In this document: in pieces, positions 55,637 through 63,979 of the stretch | Numbering within the stretch: position 1 is the first letter of the stretch | Layout of the letters: the number at the start of each line of letters is the position of its first letter | NCBI RefSeq assembly: GCF_002895435.1 | Contig: NZ_POYJ01000004.1 | Span: 62,001-126,000 of the forward strand | DNA: 64,000 nucleotides | Direction: 5' to 3' | Origin: Aquimarina sediminis | Lineage (GTDB): Bacteria > Bacteroidota > Bacteroidia > Flavobacteriales > Flavobacteriaceae | The notes under the pieces: generated by a model | Seen by the model: the letters and a program-made list of their open reading frames with translations, nothing else | Told to the model about the DNA's origin: nothing | The model's database searches: none | Translations under genes and position numbers: made by a program

Positions 55637-56272
55637 TTAGCTAGCCGCTTTTAAATCCATATTAACTATTTCAATAATCTTTCCATATCCCATTGTATGC
55701 GGTCCTTCACAAAATTTAAATATCATATCCTTATACAACCGATTGGCAAAATAGTCTTTACTCAGAATAGAAATTTCGGCTTTTACGGTTTCTCCTGGTG
55801 CAACCGTTTCCTGATTGATATAGGTTTGCTGTCCTGAAGTTAGGTGATTTGGATATCCATCAAATTCTATATGAGGTCTGTAGCCTGATGTAACAAAAGT
55901 TTTTCTCCCCCCTTGTTCGGTAGTTAAAAACTGGAGTTCTGCTATAAAGTCTGTTGAACTAAACTTGTTCTTTTTCTTAACCCTAAACGAGATGTCTTTA
56001 GTATTGAATACCTGAAAATCAAAAATCTTCCAATCTTTACCATCTATCTGCCAATTATATGTATCTAATTGAGCGGTTGCTTCATCTAACAGACTAAATT
56101 GTTGTGTTTGTACAATGTGCTCAAATTCTGTTATTTTTTTTTGTAATACTGCATCAAACGAATAAGACATGATCGTTCCTATTACCAGATTATCTGTAAA
56201 ACTGTGTACCAAAACCTCTGTTATTTGTTCCTTATTTTTATCTCTAAGGGTTATTTTACTATCGATATCCAT
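55637..56272 (-). CDS. Protein with stand-alone EF-Tu domain III
   Basis: Residues about 106-204 of this 211-residue protein match domain III of elongation factor Tu in order and spacing: AELQFLTTEQGGRKTF for EF-Tu's EVYILSKDEGGRHTP, then SGYRPHIEF, a VAPGETVKAEI segment, and FKFCEGPHTMGYGKIIEIV for the final strands. There is no GTPase domain and no clear domain II; residues 1-105 are of unknown type. It therefore cannot be an elongation factor. Several known contact-dependent toxins use EF-Tu as a cofactor, so a decoy or immunity role is an attractive inference. It overlaps the gene upstream by 14 bases and is followed by LRR copy B after 3 bases. Confidence 0.82.
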   Translation of the reverse strand: MDIDSKITLRDKNKEQITEVLVHSFTDNLVIGTIMSYSFDAVLQKKITEFEHIVQTQQFSLLDEATAQLDTYNWQIDGKDWKIFDFQVFNTKDISFRVKKKNKFSSTDFIAELQFLTTEQGGRKTFVTSGYRPHIEFDGYPNHLTSGQQTYINQETVAPGETVKAEISILSKDYFANRLYKDMIFKFCEGPHTMGYGKIIEIVNMDLKAAS

Positions 56273-56678
56273 AAATTTTTAATCCTAGATCTGAATTTTC
56301 ATATTCAAATTGTTTTCCACTTTGAAGTTCTTTTTCTATGACTTCAATATTTTGATGCGTTACTTTTGGAACTAACAATTCTTCTCTATTTTTTCTCTCT
56401 AATGTAATTTTAGAAGGAATTAAAATCCATTCTATTTCTTTTAATTCAAATACACCCCAATATTCTTCAAGATATTTTTCACTGATAAAATCTTCTGAAT
56501 TTGGTATAGTTACTTCTCGTATTTCATCTTCCAAAAGCAATTTTATTTTTAAGAGATACGACGGGTTTACATTTTTTAGCACTGAAAACAAGGCTTTCCA
56601 TTTTGTGGCATTCATAAAACTAGCTCTGTTGTCTATTTCTTGTCTTAATTGCCTTTGATGCTTCTCTACTTTAGACAT
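56259..56678 (-). CDS. DUF6678-like protein, copy 2
   Basis: The 139-residue cytoplasmic protein is a diverged paralogue of the one at 43537-44049, with FMNATKWKALFSVL, ELKEIEWILIPSK and the C-terminal GLKIYGYR in the same order. From memory it fits DUF6678, function unknown. It overlaps the EF-Tu-domain gene and follows the gene upstream by 10 bases. Confidence 0.75.
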   Translation of the reverse strand: MSKVEKHQRQLRQEIDNRASFMNATKWKALFSVLKNVNPSYLLKIKLLLEDEIREVTIPNSEDFISEKYLEEYWGVFELKEIEWILIPSKITLERKNREELLVPKVTHQNIEVIEKELQSGKQFEYENSDLGLKIYGYR

Positions 56679-56688
56679 CAGAACGTAT

Positions 56689-57138
56689 TTATCTTAGTTT
56701 ATCCTTATTTTTTGATTTCAATGCTGTCCCCACTCCTATTAATTGATCACTATGATTTTCACAGATCAGCCACTGTTTGTTTTGATCAATTACATAATAC
56801 TCGAACGCGCCGCATTCTCCTATTAATTTACCAATAACAGAAGGTTTACAGTTATAAATAGGGTAATAGTCTTCTTCATCGTCTTCTACCATTAGCCAAA
56901 CTGTATTGGTCTTTTCTGGAATAATATGGATTAAATGTTCAAACGGTCGCTTATATTCTATAAAATAAAATGGTTCCTGTCTAAAATCTTCCCACCACCA
57001 TTTTCTATCACCAGATGTAACAAAATGGTTCAACAGTTCTAAATACAAGCCTTTACCATCTGAAACCAAACAGATATCTGCAGGTTGCAAATTCAATGTT
57101 TTTATGGCTTGTTCTATTTCTGTTTTTACTGCTCCCAC
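56689..57138 (-). CDS. DUF6756-like protein
   Basis: The 149-residue protein has WWWEDF, the strand VWLMVEDDE and the C-terminal run ECGAFEYYVIDQNKQWLICE with NHSDQLIGVG. From memory this fits DUF6756, common in immunity clusters; function unknown. Its start shares one base with the stop of the gene upstream. Confidence 0.75.
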   Translation of the reverse strand: MGAVKTEIEQAIKTLNLQPADICLVSDGKGLYLELLNHFVTSGDRKWWWEDFRQEPFYFIEYKRPFEHLIHIIPEKTNTVWLMVEDDEEDYYPIYNCKPSVIGKLIGECGAFEYYVIDQNKQWLICENHSDQLIGVGTALKSKNKDKLR

Positions 57139-57605
57139 TATTCTATTTTTTCTTCAAAAATGTATTCGACTAACTTCCCATTCAAATGCGTTATAAGTGC
57201 AACAAGTTTTTTATCTCGTAGCTCTAACGATAGATGCTCTGCATACGTACCTTTAGTTTGTGCTGGAATAAAATCAATTCTGATTTCTTTATTGCGTAAC
57301 AATTGCCAGTCATATTGTCCTATTTCGTATATGGACTCCTGACCACAGGTAGATATTTCTATTTCTGATACTTCTACCTGTTTTTTATCAAAAAATAGCG
57401 ATAAATAGACTTCGCTACCTGCACAAGGATTATCATCTGGTGTTTCTTCGCAGATAGCCCCCACTTTTGCTATGAGTTTTTTGTTTAAGTGATTTTTTAC
57501 TTTCTGTGCATGAGATGATAAACAGTATATACAACACAGTATCATCATTACAATTGTCCTTTTACTACGGGTAGTACGTTTTATGTCTTTTTTCTTATAC
57601 ATCAT
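57138..57605 (-). CDS. Secreted protein of unknown function
   Basis: The start is taken at ATG 57605, which shares one base with the stop of the gene upstream (TAATG); the frame runs 7 codons further. The 155-residue product has a basic N-terminus and a hydrophobic signal (MMILCCIYCLSSHA), then a beta-rich domain with cysteines. It probably acts in the periplasm, and an immunity role is possible. I do not recognise the family. Confidence 0.68.
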   Translation of the reverse strand: MMYKKKDIKRTTRSKRTIVMMILCCIYCLSSHAQKVKNHLNKKLIAKVGAICEETPDDNPCAGSEVYLSLFFDKKQVEVSEIEISTCGQESIYEIGQYDWQLLRNKEIRIDFIPAQTKGTYAEHLSLELRDKKLVALITHLNGKLVEYIFEEKIE

Positions 57606-57898
57606 TAATATAATTCTATTTCCCAATCTTCATAAGGAGGTGCTACTTCAAATTTTGGATCACAATACGAGCGAAGGTAGTCAACAGCTCTTTTTTCGGC
57701 ATATTTGGCATTGAGAACTTCTCCATTTTCATCTAACTCAATCACATTGGCAAATATGGCAAAGACTTGCTCTATTGCACTGGGTTCTTCTCCATACAGT
57801 CGTAGATAATCTATTCCTTTTAACTGATAGTGTGTGCCACTTGCCATAAAATAGGCAAAGGTTCGTAGTGCCCCGCTAAATGATTCGCTTAGTCTCAT
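57605..57898 (-). CDS. Small conserved-looking protein (DUF7677-like)
   Basis: The 97-residue protein has SGALRTFAYFMASGTHYQL, FAIFANVIELDENG, NAKYAEKRAVDYLRSYC and PPYEDWEIEL. I recall this order from the family named DUF7677, but did not search. It is cytoplasmic. It lies 18 bases after the SUKH gene. Confidence 0.72.
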   Translation of the reverse strand: MRLSESFSGALRTFAYFMASGTHYQLKGIDYLRLYGEEPSAIEQVFAIFANVIELDENGEVLNAKYAEKRAVDYLRSYCDPKFEVAPPYEDWEIELY

Positions 57899-57916
57899 TG
57901 TTTATCTTTATTGTTT

Positions 57917-58609
57917 TTAACATTCTTCATCTTCACAGGAAGTATAAGACCAATCAATAGTCAAATTCTCCAACAGGTTATCAAATCGTTCTTTATAAGT
58001 TGTTCCTATAAAAATAGCCGTACAATTGCTCTTCTCATCAAAGCTTAGGCTAAGAATTTCTTCAAAATTATGGGAATATATTCGTTGCCTATCCCAACTA
58101 ATTTCTTTGACCTCTTTCCAATTTTCCTGAATCTTTTTCACTGTTTCAGAGGCAATCTCACCAAAACAATTGGCATGGTACTTAAGACCTCCTAATGTTC
58201 CATTATAAACTCCCATAAGTAATAAAAAATCTTCGGTTGTTTTTGCTTCTAGATGCCAATCCGGAGATTCATTTGTTCCATAATTTCCCCAAACAGGCGG
58301 ATTTTCAAGTTCTAAATCCTCTTTTTTAATTCCCCAATATGCAACTGTTTGATTTTCTTCATAAAAAATCAAGTAGCCATCATCAGATAATCGAATTTCT
58401 TTATTAGGTTCTAATAACCTGTTATGACTTTTATTAATACATTCGTTTTTCCCTAAAGTGAGATAATACTCTTTTAGTATTTTTGGAATATTAACTTTTA
58501 ATTGCGTTTCAACTTCAATAAGTTCATCCATCTGATAGCCGAATTCATGTTCTATTTCGGTTACATTATAAAGCCTTCTTATGTTATTCCAATTAGCCAT
58601 TTGGTTCAA
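57917..58609 (-). CDS. SUKH (SMI1/KNR4)-family immunity protein
   Basis: The 230-residue protein fits the SUKH pattern: an N-terminal helix EVETQLKVNIPKILKEYYLT with LGK, then DGYLIFYEENQTVAYWGIKK and NPPVWGNYG, and later VYNGTLGGLKYHANCF. SUKH proteins neutralise nuclease and other toxins of polymorphic toxin systems by direct binding. This is the firmest immunity assignment in the island. The cognate toxin is not in the window. Confidence 0.85.
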   Translation of the reverse strand: MNQMANWNNIRRLYNVTEIEHEFGYQMDELIEVETQLKVNIPKILKEYYLTLGKNECINKSHNRLLEPNKEIRLSDDGYLIFYEENQTVAYWGIKKEDLELENPPVWGNYGTNESPDWHLEAKTTEDFLLLMGVYNGTLGGLKYHANCFGEIASETVKKIQENWKEVKEISWDRQRIYSHNFEEILSLSFDEKSNCTAIFIGTTYKERFDNLLENLTIDWSYTSCEDEEC

Positions 58610-58625
58610 TTAGTTCATATGTTTT

Positions 58626-59066
58626 TTATTGTAAAGCTTCATCTATCTCCATCTTTTCAGAAAACACTTCGATCACTCCTTTTTCAAATGGAAATTTAGC
58701 TCTAAATACGATTTTATCGTTCTTAAACGTGTCTTGCTCAACTCCTACCTCATAGGTAATTAAATCTTTGTACAGGTCACCAAAGTTTACTTGGTTAATA
58801 TGAAATTGACTAATGTTCATACATTTAACTGTAAAAATTCTATTCTCTCCAGCTAATATTAAAGATAGTTGATAATTGCCTTTTGAAACACATTCATATT
58901 CAATTTTCTCAACACGACAATCGTGTAAACTTTTCTCTCCTAAATCATGTCTCTGCGGATCGGAGATAAAATCAAACAATGCTTTAGGAATCTTGTGTTT
59001 TATGGTTTGAAGGTATTCAATATACGCTTCAAATGTTCTGCCTTCGTATGATTTGTTATATTTCAT
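58626..59066 (-). CDS. Unknown immunity-like protein with LHDCRVEKIEY motif
   Basis: I chose ATG 59066 (146 residues); two earlier in-frame ATGs at 59081 and 59078 would increase the overlap with the gene upstream. The middle has SLHDCRVEKIEYE, like the LHDxxVxxIEy strand found in several small families of toxin-linked proteins. It is cytoplasmic, family not named. Confidence 0.68.
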   Translation of the reverse strand: MKYNKSYEGRTFEAYIEYLQTIKHKIPKALFDFISDPQRHDLGEKSLHDCRVEKIEYECVSKGNYQLSLILAGENRIFTVKCMNISQFHINQVNFGDLYKDLITYEVGVEQDTFKNDKIVFRAKFPFEKGVIEVFSEKMEIDEALQ

Positions 59067-59400
59067 CGTTATGATCATCACTTATTTTCCAATCTAATTT
59101 TTTGGCAATTCTGGTACCAATTTCCAGATAGTGACTAAGTGATTCTTCCGTATCAGAAAACAGTAACTCTATCAGGTTTACTTGGGCAACGTGCTTCTTT
59201 TTATCAAAACTAAAACATCCGTGATCATCGCATTTTATTAGCGAAACCACCCCCCAGGGGCAATCATCTGTATTTTCAAACTGGACTTTATCTGTTTGTT
59301 TTAATTCAGGGATCGTTTTTATAAATTCTACTAATTCAATTGTGTTTGTATACATTGTGTATTTTGAATCAAATCGAATGTTTACATATTTATAAGTCAC
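59056..59400 (-). CDS. Unknown small protein
   Basis: A 114-residue cytoplasmic protein with a possible Cys/His pair (LIKCDDHGCFSF). No family recognised. Its end overlaps the following gene, which ties it to the operon. Confidence 0.65.
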   Translation of the reverse strand: MTYKYVNIRFDSKYTMYTNTIELVEFIKTIPELKQTDKVQFENTDDCPWGVVSLIKCDDHGCFSFDKKKHVAQVNLIELLFSDTEESLSHYLEIGTRIAKKLDWKISDDHNDEI

Positions 59401-59436
59401 CGTAGTTTATTTAATTATTTTAACCTGTTTAAAAAA

Positions 59437-59760
59437 TCATTCTATAACTTTATAATCTTCGTCTTTATAGCCAATTTTAAACTTGCTATTCGACCGTTCT
59501 ATATCCCAACCATTAATCAACGCAAATTTTATAGCATTACTCACAAATTGTGGAGTGACTATCTTAGGTTCAAACTCGGGCGGTTCATTTTCTTTGTCAT
59601 TTACAAATTCCCATACGTCATACCATCCAAAATCTATTGTCAAAATATTGTTTTTACAACAATTAGGTCTCACATCAATAGTTCCTTGAAAGCGCCAGTT
59701 AAACTCAATATTTTCCACCTTTATAGGTCTAAAGCCTCTCTTTTTTCTTGGTTTGGTCAT
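59437..59760 (-). CDS. Unknown small immunity-like protein
   Basis: The 107-residue protein starts with a basic tail (MTKPRKKRGFRP) and contains TIDFGWYDVWEFVNDKENEP and PQFVSNAIKFALINGW. The pattern looks widely conserved, but I cannot name the family. Cytoplasmic; a role is not evident. Confidence 0.7.
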   Translation of the reverse strand: MTKPRKKRGFRPIKVENIEFNWRFQGTIDVRPNCCKNNILTIDFGWYDVWEFVNDKENEPPEFEPKIVTPQFVSNAIKFALINGWDIERSNSKFKIGYKDEDYKVIE

Positions 59761-59788
59761 ATGCTATACAATTGTGCTATTGTTTCAA

Positions 59789-60520
59789 TTAATCTTTCAC
59801 CCAACCAATGATACTTTGATCCTTTTCTTTTAAAATTACCAACAACCACTCTTTTTGTGTTTTAATAACGACAACCTCTTTATTTTTTATTGTTCTTATC
59901 TGGTTTCCTGTTTTGGGATCTCCCGTACAAGGGTCTATTTTCTTATTATCATTTATAACAGGTCGCGTTCTTAGGATTCCTGAAATTATCTCCTGTTGGA
60001 GTACCTTATTAATTGTACTCATTTTTGTATCCGAATAGTGCGCTATCGTATTTTCAGAAAGGGTATTATCACTATTAATAACAAGCGTTGACAACATCAT
60101 CATATCAAAACAACCGATAGGTCGACTTAAAACATGGATGGTTGTTTGTTCTTCCTGCTTTATATCAACTAATGCTCCTGGTGCGTTCCATATTTCAACA
60201 AAATCATTATCTTTCTTTGTCAGTAATACGGTTGTAGTATAATGGCGAGTATCCTGATAAATAATATCTTTTTGACCATCATTATTAAAGTCTATTAAAT
60301 GTACGTTTTCATTATTGATATCAAACACATCTGTATCCCCATTTTTGGTAAAAAATGTAGCATTTTTCATTTTTAAAAAACCCTCACTATCCAAAGGAAA
60401 TATGTTTACTGGTGGGGTTTTCAACAGTTTCAATTGTGTTTCTAAATGATCATTTTGAGCATACCCAAATAGGGTTAAAAACAAACAGCCTATAAAAAAA
60501 AAGAGTGCATTGTTTTTCAT
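59789..60520 (-). CDS. Secreted protein with FG-GAP-like and SH3-like segments
   Basis: The 243-residue protein has a signal peptide (FFFIGCLFLTLFGYA), a segment LIDFNNDGQKDIIYQDTRHY resembling an FG-GAP calcium-binding loop, and a C-terminal SH3-like piece (IKNKEVVVIKTQKEWLLV, IIGWVKD). It follows the 423-residue lipoprotein gene by 3 bases. Periplasmic immunity against a cell-wall-directed toxin is possible but unproven. Confidence 0.7.
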   Translation of the reverse strand: MKNNALFFFIGCLFLTLFGYAQNDHLETQLKLLKTPPVNIFPLDSEGFLKMKNATFFTKNGDTDVFDINNENVHLIDFNNDGQKDIIYQDTRHYTTTVLLTKKDNDFVEIWNAPGALVDIKQEEQTTIHVLSRPIGCFDMMMLSTLVINSDNTLSENTIAHYSDTKMSTINKVLQQEIISGILRTRPVINDNKKIDPCTGDPKTGNQIRTIKNKEVVVIKTQKEWLLVILKEKDQSIIGWVKD

Positions 60521-60523
60521 GTA

Positions 60524-61795
60524 TTACTTTTTTAAATATTTTTTTCCATTAAACTGCAATACTGCTGTTTTAGAGGTGATTTTATCTTTTTCTTCTTCAC
60601 ATTCTCCATTTTCATCTACGTACGTCTTACTTTCCGTGATTTTACTTTTTACAATAATATCAAAGTATCCATTGGTTTTTTCTTCAGACATAATGAATGT
60701 ATTTTTAACACTCGTAGATTCTCCAGCACATTGGGTATCCCATTCGGCACCATAATCCTCTACATCATAATGTAACACTTCTTTTAAAGCGTCTCCTGAC
60801 TTTACAAACAAAGAAATAGTCCTGTTACTGTATGGGTTTGGTTTAGACATTCCATAGTAAAACACTCGTACCCCCAACGCCCTAGTATCTTTGGCAAGGA
60901 TGTAAGGGGCAGTATCAATTGAAATCTCGGATAGTATTACTGCATCAGAAACCCAGCCATTTGTCTTAGAACTTTCAAAATATTTATGTGTTATTTTTCC
61001 TGTGGTATTATCAACCAATACAATATGGCTATTGAGCTCAAAAAGGTGTTCATCTTCTTCACCTGCAATTTCTGGAATCACTACAATGGTTTCATTAGGA
61101 TTATGTGGTTGCACTTTAGAAACTATAAACTCTTCTTTGATTTTTTGTTTGTCCAGGTTTAATTGCTGTATCACGCTATCAATAAGAGTTTCTTCTTTTA
61201 AAACAGGCTTAATTTTACCATTAGCCATTATCTGAAAGGATGTTGTTTCTACTTTTTTTTCATCAATCCATAGAATATTATTAATGGTTAATTTGTTTTC
61301 TTCAATTTTAGACTCAATTCTGGATTGACCTTCGGCTATTTCATCGTAAGCAATGACTTTAGAATCGATGATACTTCCTTGTAAATCGTAATTAATTAAT
61401 ACTGATTCCATTTCGTGATCGCCTTTAAGAGTAGTTACTACCACAGAATAGAACGCTTTAGATAATTCTATCGTATAGCAGTATATTGCTCTATACTTAT
61501 ACCCCTCTTTATTAAAATTAGGATATATTTTTTCTAGTTTTAAAGCTTTGACATCAACTTTTCTATAATCTTCTTCTTCAATAAAGCTATCAAAATTTGT
61601 AGCGTCTATTCGTGGAATTGATTTAGTTTCAATTTTACTGATGACCTCTCTGAAACTAACAGTATCAACCTCTTTAGCCACATTAATTGATTCTGCAACG
61701 GCATCTTGCTCTTTTACAACGACTTCTTCTTTTTGTTTAGCCTTTTGAGAACAAGAAACTAATATCAATAAAATTAGAATGTACAGGTTTTTCAT
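60524..61795 (-). CDS. Lipoprotein of unknown function
   Basis: The 423-residue protein has a clear lipoprotein signal (YILILLILVSC, Cys15) followed by a charged linker and two beta-rich halves. The C-terminal half contains ALGVRVFYYGMSKPNPYSN and YGAEWDTQCAGE, which look conserved, but I cannot name the family. It is coupled to the 243-residue secreted protein gene, so the two probably work together in the envelope. Confidence 0.75.
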   Translation of the reverse strand: MKNLYILILLILVSCSQKAKQKEEVVVKEQDAVAESINVAKEVDTVSFREVISKIETKSIPRIDATNFDSFIEEEDYRKVDVKALKLEKIYPNFNKEGYKYRAIYCYTIELSKAFYSVVVTTLKGDHEMESVLINYDLQGSIIDSKVIAYDEIAEGQSRIESKIEENKLTINNILWIDEKKVETTSFQIMANGKIKPVLKEETLIDSVIQQLNLDKQKIKEEFIVSKVQPHNPNETIVVIPEIAGEEDEHLFELNSHIVLVDNTTGKITHKYFESSKTNGWVSDAVILSEISIDTAPYILAKDTRALGVRVFYYGMSKPNPYSNRTISLFVKSGDALKEVLHYDVEDYGAEWDTQCAGESTSVKNTFIMSEEKTNGYFDIIVKSKITESKTYVDENGECEEEKDKITSKTAVLQFNGKKYLKK

Positions 61796-61834
61796 TTTTT
61801 TACTTTTTTCAATTAGTTTGAAGGGTTCTTTTTT

Positions 61835-62176
61835 CTAAATAACATCAATAACCTTCTCTAACACATAATGTATGATGGCAACAACCATAGTAATACCAAT
61901 GAGGAACATAAATCTAATAATTGTTGCTTGTATATTGTTTTTTAATTTCTTTTTCAGGTAAAAAACATCCAATAGAATAAACAAAAGGGCGGTTACGCCA
62001 CCGATTATAGCTCCTATATAAAGTAGTCCAAAATTGTAAAAAACATGAAGCAAAAACCACAGCCCTTCAGAAGATGCGTTGTTGGATCCTAAAACAATTC
62101 GCATATATACTATACCCAATATAAGTGATACTGCTGTCCATACTAAATAGGTTAAAATTTGCTTTAGGGTTTTCAT
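61835..62176 (-). CDS. Small integral membrane protein
   Basis: The 113-residue protein has three hydrophobic helices (about 8-28, 41-70 and 85-108), with a short basic stretch (YLKKKLKNN) between the last two. No family recognised. An integral-membrane immunity protein is possible given the two envelope proteins on either side. Confidence 0.7.
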   Translation of the reverse strand: MKTLKQILTYLVWTAVSLILGIVYMRIVLGSNNASSEGLWFLLHVFYNFGLLYIGAIIGGVTALLFILLDVFYLKKKLKNNIQATIIRFMFLIGITMVVAIIHYVLEKVIDVI

Positions 62177-62191
62177 AGGTTAACATTAAAT

Positions 62192-63046
62192 TTACTTTTT
62201 ATTCAACAATTCCATAAGATTATACTTTTTGTTTAAACTAGGAAGTGCCGTTTTACCCAAATTTGTTTGTATTTCGGTAATACATACATCATCATATTTT
62301 GTTCCTTTATAAAAGCTTATAGGTTTTAATGTAATGATATCGTTTGTTTTAAAAATTGCATCCACTTCAAGTTCTTGCACTAACGGTGTATCCATTAAAA
62401 CTACTGTTTCTATGAATTGATCATCGATATATACTTCTACTTCTCTAACCCTAGTATTCTCATAAAAAAGCACCTCTGATTTCACATACCCATTGATTAG
62501 GCTCAGCTTTATCGGATTCATTATAACCTCATTTGGATTGAGCAATTTTTTATTTGAATATTTTCCACTTAAAAAAGATTTATCCAGATTCAATTGTATG
62601 GTAATTTTCACTTCGGCATTAGGTTTAAATACATAAGCCGTTGAATAATCCATATCCGAAATGTTTGTAACCGGATATTTTTTATTCTCAACGTTAGAAG
62701 TAACTTTAAAAAACAAATTTTCGTTAAAAGTAAGGTCAGCATTTGAACAACACCTCCCAAATAGTTTTTCAGACCAGGCACTATAATCTTCTACCAATTC
62801 TTGTTTATAGTAATCGAAAATAGTGGGCAACTCATCATTTATATATCTTTTTATTTCGTTTATACTTACAGTATCAATTGTGGCTAACCTAACTTTTCGT
62901 TTTTTATCTAATCTTGAAGCGGTTATAGTGGTACTTGTATCTGTTTTGATAACATCAACAGGTATATTGGCTTCTTGTTTTCTATTTGAATCGCAAGCAC
63001 TAAGTACCAATATAATTGCTATTATGTGTATGAGTTTATTCATCAT
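62192..63046 (-). CDS. Lipoprotein of unknown function
   Basis: I set the start at 63046 (284 residues) because the signal MNKLIHIIAIILVLSAC begins one codon later; it overlaps the end of the gene upstream by 11 bases. The mature protein is beta-rich, with LFGRCCSNADLTF and VREVEVYIDDQFIETVVL, and no recognised family. Immunity-like by context. Confidence 0.7.
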   Translation of the reverse strand: MMNKLIHIIAIILVLSACDSNRKQEANIPVDVIKTDTSTTITASRLDKKRKVRLATIDTVSINEIKRYINDELPTIFDYYKQELVEDYSAWSEKLFGRCCSNADLTFNENLFFKVTSNVENKKYPVTNISDMDYSTAYVFKPNAEVKITIQLNLDKSFLSGKYSNKKLLNPNEVIMNPIKLSLINGYVKSEVLFYENTRVREVEVYIDDQFIETVVLMDTPLVQELEVDAIFKTNDIITLKPISFYKGTKYDDVCITEIQTNLGKTALPSLNKKYNLMELLNKK

Positions 63047-63515
63047 TTTTAGCATACCCTCTATTTGTTTCAAAATTTACACGTATTACCTTAATTAAAT
63101 TAGTTTGTCCATGAACATAGGTGCCTTTTGGACCATAAGCTGTCGATTGAATAACTTCTCCCAGTTCCACTAATTCTTGTTTGTTATACCCAGAGTATCT
63201 AATTCTATCAAGACAAGACACTAATGAAGTTGTAAAACTTGTTGGATTCGTGATTTTATCTTCATTACACCCGATCAATGTAAACTCTATCGTATTTGCT
63301 TTAAAATAAATAGTGTCGGAAAACTTTGAACTTGTAATCATACCTGTTGCCTCTCCATCAGTAAGATCATCACCATCTAAAACATGTCCTACTGCAGTGA
63401 CATCAACGTTAAGATTTGAAGCACTTGCTTGATACGTTGCTTTTGTCTCAAAAAAATAGCCATTTCCGCATCCCGTCAGGGTTATTACAATTACTATTAT
63501 TAAAAGTTTCTTCAT
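63036..63515 (-). CDS. Lipoprotein of unknown function
   Basis: The 159-residue protein has a strong lipoprotein signal (MKKLLIIVIVITLTGC) and a mature domain with three further cysteines. No family recognised. It overlaps the following lipoprotein gene, so both are made together. Confidence 0.72.
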   Translation of the reverse strand: MKKLLIIVIVITLTGCGNGYFFETKATYQASASNLNVDVTAVGHVLDGDDLTDGEATGMITSSKFSDTIYFKANTIEFTLIGCNEDKITNPTSFTTSLVSCLDRIRYSGYNKQELVELGEVIQSTAYGPKGTYVHGQTNLIKVIRVNFETNRGYAKNDE

Positions 63516-63592
63516 TCGTAATTTTCATCAAGTGTTTTTTATTGTAGGTATAGCCCAACTATTTTATAGTATAGGTCAATTCACAATAATAG

Positions 63593-63979
63593 TTACACAG
63601 CTGCTTTGCTAACTACTGCTTCTAGTTCTTGAAAAGCTTTTTTCTGAGAAGGCAGCAATAAAGCTCCCTTTATTTTTCCAGCAACTATTTCAATAATATC
63701 TCTTCGCGCCTTTACACTCTTACCAAAATAAGCATTCATAATCAAACTTGGTATGATATGATTTATTTTTACTGTATTATCTTCTATAAAATATAGCTTA
63801 ATGGCTTGCATTGCGCTTTTTTTCAGAATAACACATTGTGCCATTTGTCCGTTAGTATCTGTTCTGACTTCCCATTTGTCATATTCTTTAGAACATTCAA
63901 ATGAAGATGCTGTTTTTAGGTAATTGTATAGTGTATCTAACGAATTGTATTGATCTTTAACTGTAATTATTTTTTCCAT
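63593..63979 (-). CDS. Unknown conserved-looking protein at right edge
   Basis: The 128-residue cytoplasmic protein has TVKDQYNSLDTLYNYL, WEVRTDTNGQMAQCVILKKS and ARRDIIEIVAGKIKG. I have no name for it. It is the most upstream island gene in the window and 77 bases from the next one, so it may belong to a different module that continues beyond 64,000. Confidence 0.7.
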   Translation of the reverse strand: MEKIITVKDQYNSLDTLYNYLKTASSFECSKEYDKWEVRTDTNGQMAQCVILKKSAMQAIKLYFIEDNTVKINHIIPSLIMNAYFGKSVKARRDIIEIVAGKIKGALLLPSQKKAFQELEAVVSKAAV

